This document shows positions 7,401-16,575 of a DNA stretch of 56,656 nt, in pieces. The stretch lies in contig JAGHZQ010000086.1 in the NCBI GenBank assembly GCA_017746715.1, positions 1 through 56,656 on the forward strand, written 5' to 3'. Below the pieces are notes generated by a model. That model had not been told where the DNA came from and did not search any database. It saw only the letters and a program-made list of their open reading frames with translations. Each line of letters begins with the position of its first letter. Within the stretch, counting starts at the first letter, position 1. Both the position numbers and the translations under genes were made by a program. This DNA is from Cyanobacteria bacterium SBLK (GTDB lineage Bacteria; Cyanobacteriota; Cyanobacteriia; Cyanobacteriales; Spirulinaceae).

Positions 7401-9842
7401 ATGGATAAACAAACCATTATTTGTGTCGATACAGAGCGATCGATTTTAATCGCCCTGCAAGAGCAACTGCGAGAAGAATTGGAGAGTCATGATGCGAGGC
7501 TCCCTCGAGAAGAAGGCGATAAAAATCTCCCACCAGCAGAACGCTACGCCATCGAATTGGTCGAAACTGGCGAAGAAGCCTTGGAAATTTTGGAAAATTT
7601 ACAAGCAGAAGGAAGAGAAATCCCCTTCATTATTTGCGATCGCCTTCTCTTGGGAATCCAACAAGAAGAATTGCTCGTCAAGCTCCACACAATCGCCCCT
7701 CAAATCTTAAAAATTTTATTAACGGGAGAAACCGATGCCAAAATTATCGGCAATCTCATCAATAAAGCGGGAATTTTTCGCTACATCGCCAAACCTTGGC
7801 AGCGGGAGGAATTGCACGGCGTTATCTGGGAAACCCTCGAATACCACCATCAGCAAAAACAACTCGCCGAACAGAATGGCTTTCTCCAGCAATTAAACAC
7901 AACCTTAGAGCGCAAAGCCATCGAACGCGCTCTCGAATTAACGGCGGCCAATCAAAAACTCGAAGAAAAAATTGCCGAACGCAATGCCCTCACGCAAAAA
8001 CTACGCGCCTCAGAACAAAAAATTCGCGCGATTTTCGAGGCCATGACCGATATTGTTCTCATCGTGGATGAAATGGGTAATATCGATATTGCCCCCACCA
8101 ATCCTCATTATTTCGAAATTTCCCTCGAAAATCCCCTCGAACTGACGGTAGAGCGCTTCTTGCGTCATGAAAATATTCAAACGTGGCTCGAACGAGTGCG
8201 ACAGGTGGTGAGAGAACAAGAAACGGTTAATTTAGATTATAGCTTGCCCGCCGGCGATCGCGAACTCTGGTTTTCTGCCAGTATTTCCCCCTTACCGGAG
8301 CGATCGGCAATTTGGGTCGCCCGCGACATTACCCAGCGCAAACAAGCCGAAGCCGCCCTGCAAGAGGCAAAAGAAGCCGCAGAACAAGCCAATAAAGCCA
8401 AAAGTTCGTTTCTCGCCAATATGAGCCACGAATTGAGAACGCCCCTCAATGCCATTCTCGGATTTGCTCAATTATTGGTGAATGACGAAACGATATCGAG
8501 CGATCGCCGCGAACAATTACAAATCGTTAAACGCAGTGGCGAACATTTGCTGACCCTGATTAACGATGTCCTCGAAATGGCAAAAATCGAAGCGGGACGC
8601 ATTACTCTCGACGAAAGCAACTTCGATCTATATGCCCTGCTCGATTCTCTCGAAGCCATGTTGCAGTTTAAAGCCAAATCGAAAAATGTACGGCTATTTT
8701 TTGAGATTGCCGAGGATGTCCCCCAATACGTGCGAACCGACCAACGGAAACTCCGTCAAGTTTTAATCAATTTACTCGGTAACGCTCTCAAATTTACAGA
8801 GTCGGGATTTGTGCGATTATCCGTCACCCGTCAATCCCCCCTAACCCCCCAATCCCCCCTAAGTAAGGGGGAAAAAGAAGGGGAGATCCCACAACCAACA
8901 ACCAACGACCAACTTTACTTTGAAATCGAGGATACGGGGGCGGGAATTGCCTCAGAAGAACTCGAATTGCTTTTTGAACCTTTCGTGCAAACCGAAACCG
9001 GCAGGCAGTCTCAGGAAGGAACGGGATTGGGATTGCCTCTCAGCCGCCAATTCGTGCAACTCATGGGTGGAAAAATCGGGGTGCGGAGTACCTTAAAGGA
9101 AGGCAGTACGTTTTTCTTCAATATTGAGATTGGGATTTTGGATGCGGCTTCCATCCAGACAGAACGCCCTCATCAACGGATCGTGGGATTAGAAGACAAG
9201 GAAACAATTTACCGCATTCTCATCGCCGACGATCGCTGGGAAAGCCGCCAGCTTCTCCTGAATCTCCTCTCTCCTTTAGGATTTGAGGTAAGAGAGGCAA
9301 TCGATGGCGCGGAAGCGATCGCGCAATGGCAAGCATGGAAACCCCATCTCATTTTTATGGACATGCGGATGCCCGTTATGGATGGTTATGAAGCAACCCA
9401 ACAAATTCGCGGGAGTTTGGAAGGTCAAGCACCGGCTATTATTGCTTTAACAGCCAGCGCCTTCGATCGCGATCGTGCCGTTACTCTTGCGGCAGGATGT
9501 GACGATTTTATTCGCAAACCCTTTCAAACCGAAGAACTCTTTGAGAAAATGGCAACTCATTTAGGAGTGCGCTATCTTTATGAAACAAGAGCGACTCCTC
9601 CTCCAAAATCCGTCCGGACATCGGGAGATTTTTCTCTAACTTCAGATAAATTAGCCTCTTTCCCTTCCTCATGGTTGCAGCAATTATACCGTGCGGCAGA
9701 AGTTGCCGATGACGAGCAAATTTTGCATCTCATTCGCGAACTTCCCCAATCTCAAGGCGAGGTTGGCACCCATCTTGCCGACCTTGCCAGACAATTTCGC
9801 TGCGATCGCATTATCGAACTTCTCGATGCTATTGAATATTAG
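7401..9842 (+). CDS. Hybrid histidine kinase (REC-PAS-HisKA-HATPase-REC)
   Basis: An 813-residue sensor kinase with no membrane segment, so probably cytoplasmic. The N-terminal REC-like domain (about 1-150) keeps a candidate phospho-Asp at 80 (IICDRLLLG) and ends with the KPWQ motif of HD-GYP-type receivers. A coiled coil and one PAS domain (about 205-320) follow. HisKA has His343 in SHELRTPLN. The HATPase shows the N box (LLGNALKFTESG), G1 (EDTGAGI) and G2 (GTGLGLPLS). The second REC has Asp654 (FMDMRMPVMDG). A repeat-derived insert (about residues 476-503) lies between the N and G1 boxes. A helical tail of about 70 residues is shared with the next two kinases. It is the first of five consecutive signalling genes. 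Confidence 0.92.
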   Translation: MDKQTIICVDTERSILIALQEQLREELESHDARLPREEGDKNLPPAERYAIELVETGEEALEILENLQAEGREIPFIICDRLLLGIQQEELLVKLHTIAPQILKILLTGETDAKIIGNLINKAGIFRYIAKPWQREELHGVIWETLEYHHQQKQLAEQNGFLQQLNTTLERKAIERALELTAANQKLEEKIAERNALTQKLRASEQKIRAIFEAMTDIVLIVDEMGNIDIAPTNPHYFEISLENPLELTVERFLRHENIQTWLERVRQVVREQETVNLDYSLPAGDRELWFSASISPLPERSAIWVARDITQRKQAEAALQEAKEAAEQANKAKSSFLANMSHELRTPLNAILGFAQLLVNDETISSDRREQLQIVKRSGEHLLTLINDVLEMAKIEAGRITLDESNFDLYALLDSLEAMLQFKAKSKNVRLFFEIAEDVPQYVRTDQRKLRQVLINLLGNALKFTESGFVRLSVTRQSPLTPQSPLSKGEKEGEIPQPTTNDQLYFEIEDTGAGIASEELELLFEPFVQTETGRQSQEGTGLGLPLSRQFVQLMGGKIGVRSTLKEGSTFFFNIEIGILDAASIQTERPHQRIVGLEDKETIYRILIADDRWESRQLLLNLLSPLGFEVREAIDGAEAIAQWQAWKPHLIFMDMRMPVMDGYEATQQIRGSLEGQAPAIIALTASAFDRDRAVTLAAGCDDFIRKPFQTEELFEKMATHLGVRYLYETRATPPPKSVRTSGDFSLTSDKLASFPSSWLQQLYRAAEVADDEQILHLIRELPQSQGEVGTHLADLARQFRCDRIIELLDAIEY
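8829..8910 (+). repeat. C/G-rich repeat inside the first hybrid kinase
   Basis: A low-complexity segment of CCCCCCTAA-type runs, a CCCCCCTAAGTAAGGGGG palindrome, then CAACCAACAACCAACGACCA. It is in frame and lies between strand VRLSVT and strand LYFEIEDTG of the HATPase domain. The composition is that of intergenic repeats elsewhere in the window (about 29978-30020 and 42345-42440), not of the surrounding coding sequence. Confidence 0.75.
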
Positions 9843-9911
9843 TTATGAGTGACTTGACCTGTAGTGTTGATTTATTAGGCTTTAAACAACAGACAACAAA
9901 CAATACAGTTT

Positions 9912-12008
9912 ATGAAAGGTAAGATTCTCATTGTTGACGATACCCCAGAAAATCTGCAAGTTTTATCGGCTACATTGTCCCGAGAAGGATATAAAGTGCG
10001 CGGGGTCATTAATGGATTTATGGCTTTGAGAGTCGCACAATCGGGCACGCTCGATCTAATTTTACTCGATATTAAAATGCCAGATATGAATGGTTATGAA
10101 GTCTGCGAAAAATTAAAAGCCGATCCTCAAACTGCAGAAATTCCAGTAATTTTTATCAGTGCTTTAGATGACGCTTTAGATAAAGTCCGCGCGTTTCAAA
10201 TTGGCGGTAGCGATTATATCACTAAACCCTTTCAAGTTCCTGAAGTTTTAGCCAGAGTTGAAAATCAGCTAACTATCCGACAATTACAACAAGAACGAGA
10301 AGAACAGAATCGAAAGCTGCAACAAGAAATTGACGAACGCAAAAAGGCCGAACTGTCTGCCGAACGTGCTCTGCGTGCGAAGGGCGAATTTTTAACAAAT
10401 ATGAGTCACGAACTCCGCACGCCTCTCAATGTTATTTTGGGTTTTACTCAACTCATGAGCAGAGATACAACAATTGAAGACGAACAATTGGAAAATTTAA
10501 ATATTATCAATCGCAGTGGAGAACATTTACTCAGTTTAATTAACGATATTTTAGATTTATCAAAGATTGAATCGGGAGTCATTATTTTTCAGGAAAATGC
10601 TTTCGATCTTTACCAACTCCTCGATAATTTAGAGGCCATGTTTTTATTGGCAGCAGAACGTAAGGGAATTCATCTCAATTTTGCGATCGCTAATGACGTG
10701 CCCCATTATATTAAAACCGATGAAAAGAAACTTCGCAGTTGTTTGATCAATCTCCTCAATAATGCCATTAAATTTACAGATTTCGGTTCGGTTACATTAA
10801 GAGTAGGAAACCAACACTTCGGTACGAACGCTCAGTGCGATCGACCAACAACCAACACTTCGACTTCGCGGCTGCTGAGCTTGCCGCAGCACAGTGCAAG
10901 CAACCAACAACTCATAAGCGGTGCGACACAGGGGGGAGGGAACGCGCACCAAGACACCAATAACAAAATTTACTTCGAGATTGAAGATACGGGATGCGGA
11001 ATTGAGATGGAAGAAATCGATCGCTTATTTGACGCATTCGTACAAGCCGAGGCCGGACGAAAAGCTGTAGAAGGAACTGGGTTGGGATTAACAATTACCC
11101 GCCAATTTATTACCTTGATGGGGGGAGAAATTTCCGTGCGGAGCAATTTGGGGCAAGGGAGTATTTTTGAATTTTATATCGTTTCCTCGATTATCGAGAC
11201 CCTTCCCGAGAGTAAAGCACCGCTCCAAAGGGTTATCGGCCTGCACCAGCCCGCGATCGCCTATCGGATTTTAGTGGTTGATGATACGCGAGAAAATTGC
11301 TTGCTTTTAAAAAAGTTACTAAAACCCATAGGATTCAAAGTGAGAGAAGCAAGGAATGGAAAAGAAGCGATCGCCATCTGGGAAACTTGGTCGCCTCATT
11401 TAATTCTCATGGATACGCGCATGCCAATTATGAACGGTTACGAAGCCACTCGAGAAATTCGCAAGCGAGAACAACCCACCCCCAACCCCGACCCACCCCC
11501 TAACCCCGACCCAAGAGGGGGAGAGCAAGAGGGGAACGATCGACAACCAACACTTCGGCTTCGCTCAGTGCAAGCAACCATTATTATTGCTTTAACTGCA
11601 AGTATTTTTGAGGAACAACGAGGAACAATGATAGAAGCCGGGTGTAATGATTTTATTCATAAGCCATTTCGAGAAGCGACATTACTGGACAAAATCGCCA
11701 ACCACCTGGGTATCTCTTACCGTTTTGATAATCTGGCAGCGATCGAACATTTCAGTCGTACTTCTCCTCTAGCAGAGCGTTCGGATCTGTTTTTTCTCTC
11801 GGAACTCAAAAAAATGCCGTTCGCTTGGATCGAAAATTTTTATCGCCATGCCAGCGAAATTAATGAAGAAGCAACCTTAAAAGCGATCGAGGAAATGCAC
11901 GATCGCGCTCCTGCTTTAGCAGAAGAATTCCGCAATTTATATGAAGATTCTCGATTTGACATTATGGTTCGCATTACCCAAAAATTCATAGAAAATAACA
12001 AAAAATAA
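9912..12008 (+). CDS. Hybrid histidine kinase (REC-HisKA-HATPase-REC)
   Basis: A 698-residue kinase without its own input domain. The N-terminal REC has Asp53 (LLDIKMPDMNG). A coiled coil follows, then HisKA with His166 (SHELRTPLN), HATPase with N box LLNNAIKFTDFG, G1 EDTGCGI and G2 GTGLGLTIT, and a C-terminal REC with Asp501 (LMDTRMPIMNG). It ends with the same helical tail as its neighbours. Two low-complexity inserts are present, one between the N and G1 boxes and one in the C-terminal REC before the IIIALTASIF strand. It starts 69 bp after the preceding kinase and ends 36 bp before the next one, suggesting one transcription unit. Signal transfer among the five proteins is inferred from context. 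Confidence 0.92.
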   Translation: MKGKILIVDDTPENLQVLSATLSREGYKVRGVINGFMALRVAQSGTLDLILLDIKMPDMNGYEVCEKLKADPQTAEIPVIFISALDDALDKVRAFQIGGSDYITKPFQVPEVLARVENQLTIRQLQQEREEQNRKLQQEIDERKKAELSAERALRAKGEFLTNMSHELRTPLNVILGFTQLMSRDTTIEDEQLENLNIINRSGEHLLSLINDILDLSKIESGVIIFQENAFDLYQLLDNLEAMFLLAAERKGIHLNFAIANDVPHYIKTDEKKLRSCLINLLNNAIKFTDFGSVTLRVGNQHFGTNAQCDRPTTNTSTSRLLSLPQHSASNQQLISGATQGGGNAHQDTNNKIYFEIEDTGCGIEMEEIDRLFDAFVQAEAGRKAVEGTGLGLTITRQFITLMGGEISVRSNLGQGSIFEFYIVSSIIETLPESKAPLQRVIGLHQPAIAYRILVVDDTRENCLLLKKLLKPIGFKVREARNGKEAIAIWETWSPHLILMDTRMPIMNGYEATREIRKREQPTPNPDPPPNPDPRGGEQEGNDRQPTLRLRSVQATIIIALTASIFEEQRGTMIEAGCNDFIHKPFREATLLDKIANHLGISYRFDNLAAIEHFSRTSPLAERSDLFFLSELKKMPFAWIENFYRHASEINEEATLKAIEEMHDRAPALAEEFRNLYEDSRFDIMVRITQKFIENNKK
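10810..10965 (+). repeat. Repeat insert in the HATPase domain of the second kinase
   Basis: About 150 bp of unusual, in-frame sequence made of ACCAACACTTCGG, CCAACAACCAACACTTCGAC and GCTGCTGAGCTTGCCGCAGC segments (the last is palindrome-like). It lies between strand VTLRVG and strand IYFEIEDTG, the same position as the inserts in the first and third kinases. A shorter relative recurs at about 11541-11578. Confidence 0.75.
11475..11578 (+). repeat. Repeat insert in the C-terminal REC of the second kinase
   Basis: CCCACCCCCAACCCCGACCC and related runs, then AGAGGGGGAGAGCAAGAGGG and ACAACCAACACTTCGGCTTC, all in frame, between TREIRKREQ and the strand IIIALTASIF. The first half closely resembles the intergenic repeat just upstream of the carbamoyltransferase gene at about 29978-30020. 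Confidence 0.75.
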
Positions 12009-12044
12009 TAAAATCAAATAATTGAATATAGTACATCTTTAATT

Positions 12045-15000
12045 ATGGAAAAAACAATTACAATTCTCATTGTAGACGACCAGCCCAGCAATCTCAAATT
12101 TTTAGCGCGATTATTACAAAAACAAGGCTATCGCGTTCGTCGGGCGATTTCTGGAGAGCTGGCTTTAAATGCGGCTTTTGCCGCACCGCCCGATTTAATT
12201 TTACTGGATATTCTCATGCCAAAAATTAACGGCTATGAGGTTTGCGAACGACTCAAAAAAGATCGGCGTACCCAAGATATTCCGATTATTTTTATTAGCG
12301 TTATCGATCGCGCTGATGAAAAAGTTAGAGCGTTTGAAGTCGGCGGTGTAGATTATATTACCAAACCCTTTCAAACCAACGAAGTTTTAGCACGAATTCA
12401 TCATCAACTTACAATTCGCCAACTCCAGCAGCAACTCGAAACACAAAATACTCAACTTAAAGCCGAAATTCAACAACGCACTTTAGCTCAAAAAGAAACG
12501 CAACTCCTCCTTGAATTGAGTCGTTCGTTTGCCCGCTATCCCGATTTTACAACGGCTTTAGCAGAAACCTTGCATCGCGTTTGTCAAACCATTGGGGCAG
12601 GTTATGCCGAGGCTTGGATCGAGGCGGATGCTCATTCTCTACAATGCGCTCGAACGTGGTCGGCAAAAATGCCGGATTCGCCTGCTAATGTTCCTGCGAA
12701 TCCCGAGGCGATCGCTTTACCCAAAACACAAGGATTAATCGGCCGGGTGTGGGAGACATGCCAACCGGAATGCTTGCAAGGGGCAGAAGAACTGGCCGCC
12801 CTCGTTTCGCTCCCTCTCTCTCGAGAGAAGGATTTTCAGAGCGTTTTAGCCGTTCCCGTGGCGATCGCGAACTCAACCGCTCTCTCTCCCTTCGACAATC
12901 GACCCGATCGCCCGAGGGGAAACGAGCCCCCCCTGGACAATGCCCTTGCTGTTTTAGCGTTTTTCAGCACCGAAACAATCTATGATTGCCGTTGGTGTGA
13001 ATTGGCGATCGCGATCGCCGCCCAACTCGGGGCGATGGTTCAGCAAAAACAAGCGGAAGAAAATCGACGGATCTCCGAAGAAAAATTTACCAAAGCCTTT
13101 CGTTCGAGTCCTCATGCTATCGCCATCAAAACCTTTCCCGAAGGACGCTATCTCGATGCAAACGATAGTTTTTTCGAATTATTGGGGTATGCACCGCAAG
13201 AAGTTATCGGCTCGAGATCCCAAGATTTAGAAATTTGGCTCGATCTCCAGCAGCGAGATCGCTTTCTCCACCAACTCGAAACGCAAAATGGCATCCTTCG
13301 CAACCTCGAAGTCGAATTTCGTACCAAATCCGGTCGCATTAAAACCCTTTTGCTCTCGGCCGAACTCATCGACTTGCAAGGGCAAACCTGCGTTACCCTC
13401 GTCACCAACGATATTAGCGATCGCAAGCGACTGGCCGAAGAAGTTGCCAGACAAAAGCGCTTTCTCAATGCGATCATCGACCATCTTCCTGTCGGCGTCC
13501 TCGTGAAAGATGTTCGCAACGAATTGTGTTATGAGATTTGGAATCGATTTAGCGAAGAAACCTTGGAAGTATCGCGAGAGGCATTATTGGGTCGCAATAA
13601 CTGGGAAGTTTTTCCAGAAGATATCGCTCGCGCTTGGCACGAAGAGGACTTACAAGTCCTGCAAGCCAAACGTGCAGTGACTTATCCAGAGCAAGAGATC
13701 GAGCGCCCCAAGGAAAAAGAGAAGATGTGGCTGCAAACCACAAAAGCCCCCATTACCGATAAATCCGGAGAAATTACCCACATTCTCGGAATTTTTAGCG
13801 ATGTCACCCATCGGCGACAGGCGGAAATTGCCCTGCGGGATAGCGAAAAGAAATATCGCGACTTGGTGGAGACCTCTCGAGACATCATCTGGTCGATGGA
13901 TTGTCAAGGATGCTATACCTTTGTCAATCCTGCCATGACCCGGATTTGCGGCTACCAGCCCGAAGACGTTCTCCATCGTCCCTTTTGGCAGTTTATTTCC
14001 CGCCAAGACCGCAAAGAGAATGCCGATAAATTTTTGCGGGTGTTGCAAGGAGAAGCCCTCAGACAGCACGAACAGAAATATCGCGCTAAAGACGATCGCT
14101 GGATTTATTTGCTCGTCAACGCGATCGCCGTGCGGGATGAATCGGGACGGGTTATTGGCATTACGGGAACCGCGACGGATATTACCCAACGCAAGCGCGT
14201 GGAAGAGGCTTTAAAAGAGAGTGTCAAACGAGAGGTGGCAATCGCCACCATTATCGAACGGATGCGTCGCACCCTCGAGATCGAAACCATTTTCAACGTG
14301 ACCACCCGCGAATTGCGTCGGGTTTTGAATTGCGATCGAGTTATTATTTATCGCTTTCATCCCGATTGGAGCGGAGAAGTCGTCGCCGAAAATGTGGGAG
14401 AAGGCTGGAGACCTCTAATCTGCGAAGATCGCGACAGCGCGATCGATACGATGATACCGGAAACTTGTTCTTTACAAGCTCTAAGCCAAGCCCCTATTTT
14501 CGAAGATACTTATTTGCAACAAACCCAAGGAGGGTCATACCGTCAAGGCACTCGCTATCTTTGCGTGCAAGATATTCATACGGCGGGATTTGAAGCGTGT
14601 TATGTGGAAATGCTAGAAAGCTATCAGGTTCGCGCTTATCTCACCGTCCCCATTTTCACCACCCTACAGAAGAAAGAGGGGGAAGAAGAGCGCTCCACCT
14701 CAAAATTGTGGGGACTTCTGGCAGCCTATCAAAATTCTGCCCCCCGACATTGGCAAGAAGAAGAAATTAATATGGCCGTGCAAATCGGCACGCAAATGGG
14801 AATTGCCCTCCAACAAGCCGAATTACTCGCTCGCATGCAACAACAATCAGAAGCTCTAAAAATCGCCAAAGAAGATGCCGATACTGCCAACCAAGCAAAA
14901 AGCGAGTTTTTGGCGAGCATGAGTCACGAGTTGCGAACCCCTCTCAATGCGATTTTAGGATTTACGCAATTGATGGTACGAGATCGAAATCTTCATGGCG

Positions 15001-16532
15001 ATCAACAAGAGCATCTCAATATTATCAATCGCAGTGGGGAACATTTACTAGCACTTATTAATGATGTGTTGGAAATGTCCAAAATTGAAGCAGGACGGGC
15101 AACATTTAACGAAGATGCGTTTAATCTCCATCACTTGTTGGATAGCTTAGAAGATATGTTTCGCCTGAAAGCTAGGAGCAAAAATATCGAGTTAATTTGC
15201 GATCGCGATGGCGATCTGCCCCAATACATTCTCACGGATTTACAAAAACTCCGCCAAGTCCTCATTAACTTGGTTGGAAATGCCATTAAATTTACCGATA
15301 CGGGGTTCGTACGGCTATCAGTCACCCGTCACCCGCGATGCCCCGAGCCCGTCGAAGCGTCACCCGTTAATCCCCCCGTCCTGCGGGTCCCCCCCTTAAA
15401 TCCCCCTCCCGCCCCTCTTCAAAAGGAGGAAAGCCAGAAGATGCTTCGCTTTTCAACGATGGGAGCAGGGGGGAGCGAACAGCCAACCCTTTACTTTGAA
15501 GTTGAAGATACGGGATGCGGTATTGCCGCGGAAGAAATCGAGACCGTTTTTGAAGCGTTCGGACAGACGAAAAAAGGGACTCAAGTTGCTGAAGGAACGG
15601 GGTTGGGGCTGCCCATCAGCTTGCAATTCACGCGTTTGATGGGGGGAGAATTGAATTTGGTTAGCGAAGTTGGGGAAGGCTCGAAATTCTTTTTTGAGAT
15701 TCCCATCCGCATTTCTCAAGAACGCCAGTCCGAAGCCGCAATCAATCCGAAAAGACTCCTAAAAGCGATCGCCAATCCCAATTTTGCCGAGGACGCGTAT
15801 CGCATTTTGGTTGTTGAGGATCGGCAAAATAATCGCCTGTTGCTGGTCAATCTGCTCGGGGCTTTGGGATTTGAGACGAAAACTGCGGTCAATGGAGTCG
15901 AGGCCATCACCTTGTGGGAATCGTGGCATCCTCATTTTATCTGGATGGACATGCAGATGCCCGTAATGGACGGTTACGAAGCCACAAAGCAAATTCGCGA
16001 TCGAGAGAGAGGAAGAGGAGTATCGGAGGCATCGGGAGCGGGGGAAGATTCTTCTTTTAACCTCGATCGCCCTCGAGGGCGCGTTCCCATTGTTGCTTTA
16101 ACGGCTAGCGCTTTTGCTGAAGATCGACAAAAGGCTTTAGCGGCAGGATGCGATGATTTTTTGAGCAAACCTTTTCAAGAAGAAGAATTACTCGCCAAAA
16201 TGGAAAAATATATCGGGGTACAATATATTGACGAACGGGCAACAAGCTCGCCGAATACTTTAGGAGGATGGAAATCCGAATCACTCATTAAAGATAATCG
16301 AGTAGAGAATAACGATTTATCCCTCAACCCTTCCGCACTACAAGTAATGCCGGATACTTGGAGAAAACAACTTTACGAAGCATCGGTTCAATGTAGCGAT
16401 CGCTTAATTCACGAAGCAATCGCTCAAATTCCTGAAGAACATTCTAACTTAGAAATGGCACTGACCAATCTGGTTGAGGAATTTCGCTTCGATGTTTTGA
16501 TGGAACTAGCAAAACAAGATATAGAACAATAA
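12045..16532 (+). CDS. Multisensor hybrid histidine kinase with a cyanobacteriochrome-like GAF
   Basis: A 1495-residue soluble kinase. The order is REC (Asp55), coiled coil, GAF (about 150-350), three PAS domains (about 350-470, 480-600 and 605-725), a second GAF (about 745-940), HisKA (His961), HATPase and REC (Asp1302), then the shared helical tail. The second GAF contains YRQGTRYLCVQDIHTAGFEA and Cys852-Tyr853 followed by ESYQVRAYLTVPI. That is the layout of cyanobacteriochrome GAF domains, where the equivalent Cys (usually Cys-His) carries the bilin. The DXCF second cysteine is absent. Light sensing is therefore plausible but unproven. A repeat-derived insert sits between the N box and G1 box, and smaller inserts lie in the first GAF and last REC. 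N, G1 and G2 boxes are intact. Confidence 0.9.
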   Translation: MEKTITILIVDDQPSNLKFLARLLQKQGYRVRRAISGELALNAAFAAPPDLILLDILMPKINGYEVCERLKKDRRTQDIPIIFISVIDRADEKVRAFEVGGVDYITKPFQTNEVLARIHHQLTIRQLQQQLETQNTQLKAEIQQRTLAQKETQLLLELSRSFARYPDFTTALAETLHRVCQTIGAGYAEAWIEADAHSLQCARTWSAKMPDSPANVPANPEAIALPKTQGLIGRVWETCQPECLQGAEELAALVSLPLSREKDFQSVLAVPVAIANSTALSPFDNRPDRPRGNEPPLDNALAVLAFFSTETIYDCRWCELAIAIAAQLGAMVQQKQAEENRRISEEKFTKAFRSSPHAIAIKTFPEGRYLDANDSFFELLGYAPQEVIGSRSQDLEIWLDLQQRDRFLHQLETQNGILRNLEVEFRTKSGRIKTLLLSAELIDLQGQTCVTLVTNDISDRKRLAEEVARQKRFLNAIIDHLPVGVLVKDVRNELCYEIWNRFSEETLEVSREALLGRNNWEVFPEDIARAWHEEDLQVLQAKRAVTYPEQEIERPKEKEKMWLQTTKAPITDKSGEITHILGIFSDVTHRRQAEIALRDSEKKYRDLVETSRDIIWSMDCQGCYTFVNPAMTRICGYQPEDVLHRPFWQFISRQDRKENADKFLRVLQGEALRQHEQKYRAKDDRWIYLLVNAIAVRDESGRVIGITGTATDITQRKRVEEALKESVKREVAIATIIERMRRTLEIETIFNVTTRELRRVLNCDRVIIYRFHPDWSGEVVAENVGEGWRPLICEDRDSAIDTMIPETCSLQALSQAPIFEDTYLQQTQGGSYRQGTRYLCVQDIHTAGFEACYVEMLESYQVRAYLTVPIFTTLQKKEGEEERSTSKLWGLLAAYQNSAPRHWQEEEINMAVQIGTQMGIALQQAELLARMQQQSEALKIAKEDADTANQAKSEFLASMSHELRTPLNAILGFTQLMVRDRNLHGDQQEHLNIINRSGEHLLALINDVLEMSKIEAGRATFNEDAFNLHHLLDSLEDMFRLKARSKNIELICDRDGDLPQYILTDLQKLRQVLINLVGNAIKFTDTGFVRLSVTRHPRCPEPVEASPVNPPVLRVPPLNPPPAPLQKEESQKMLRFSTMGAGGSEQPTLYFEVEDTGCGIAAEEIETVFEAFGQTKKGTQVAEGTGLGLPISLQFTRLMGGELNLVSEVGEGSKFFFEIPIRISQERQSEAAINPKRLLKAIANPNFAEDAYRILVVEDRQNNRLLLVNLLGALGFETKTAVNGVEAITLWESWHPHFIWMDMQMPVMDGYEATKQIRDRERGRGVSEASGAGEDSSFNLDRPRGRVPIVALTASAFAEDRQKALAAGCDDFLSKPFQEEELLAKMEKYIGVQYIDERATSSPNTLGGWKSESLIKDNRVENNDLSLNPSALQVMPDTWRKQLYEASVQCSDRLIHEAIAQIPEEHSNLEMALTNLVEEFRFDVLMELAKQDIEQ
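15325..15484 (+). repeat. Composite repeat insert in the HATPase domain of the third kinase
   Basis: In-frame insert between VRLSVT and LYFEVEDTG. It contains three pieces seen elsewhere: GAGCCCGTCGAAGCGTCACC (compare 52940-52992 and 25096-25117), CCCCCC/GGGGGG runs, and GGAAAGCCAGAAGATGCTTC, which matches the reverse complement of intergenic sequence near 42361-42391. Confidence 0.8.
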
Positions 16533-16575
16533 ATAACAAAAAACGATCGATTATCAATCCTCTATTGAATTAACC

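Noticed and set aside
15931..16090. Insert in the last REC of the third kinase as another dispersed repeat copy
   Set aside because: The loop is longer than normal and Gly/Arg/Ser-rich, but I could not match its DNA to any other repeat in the window.
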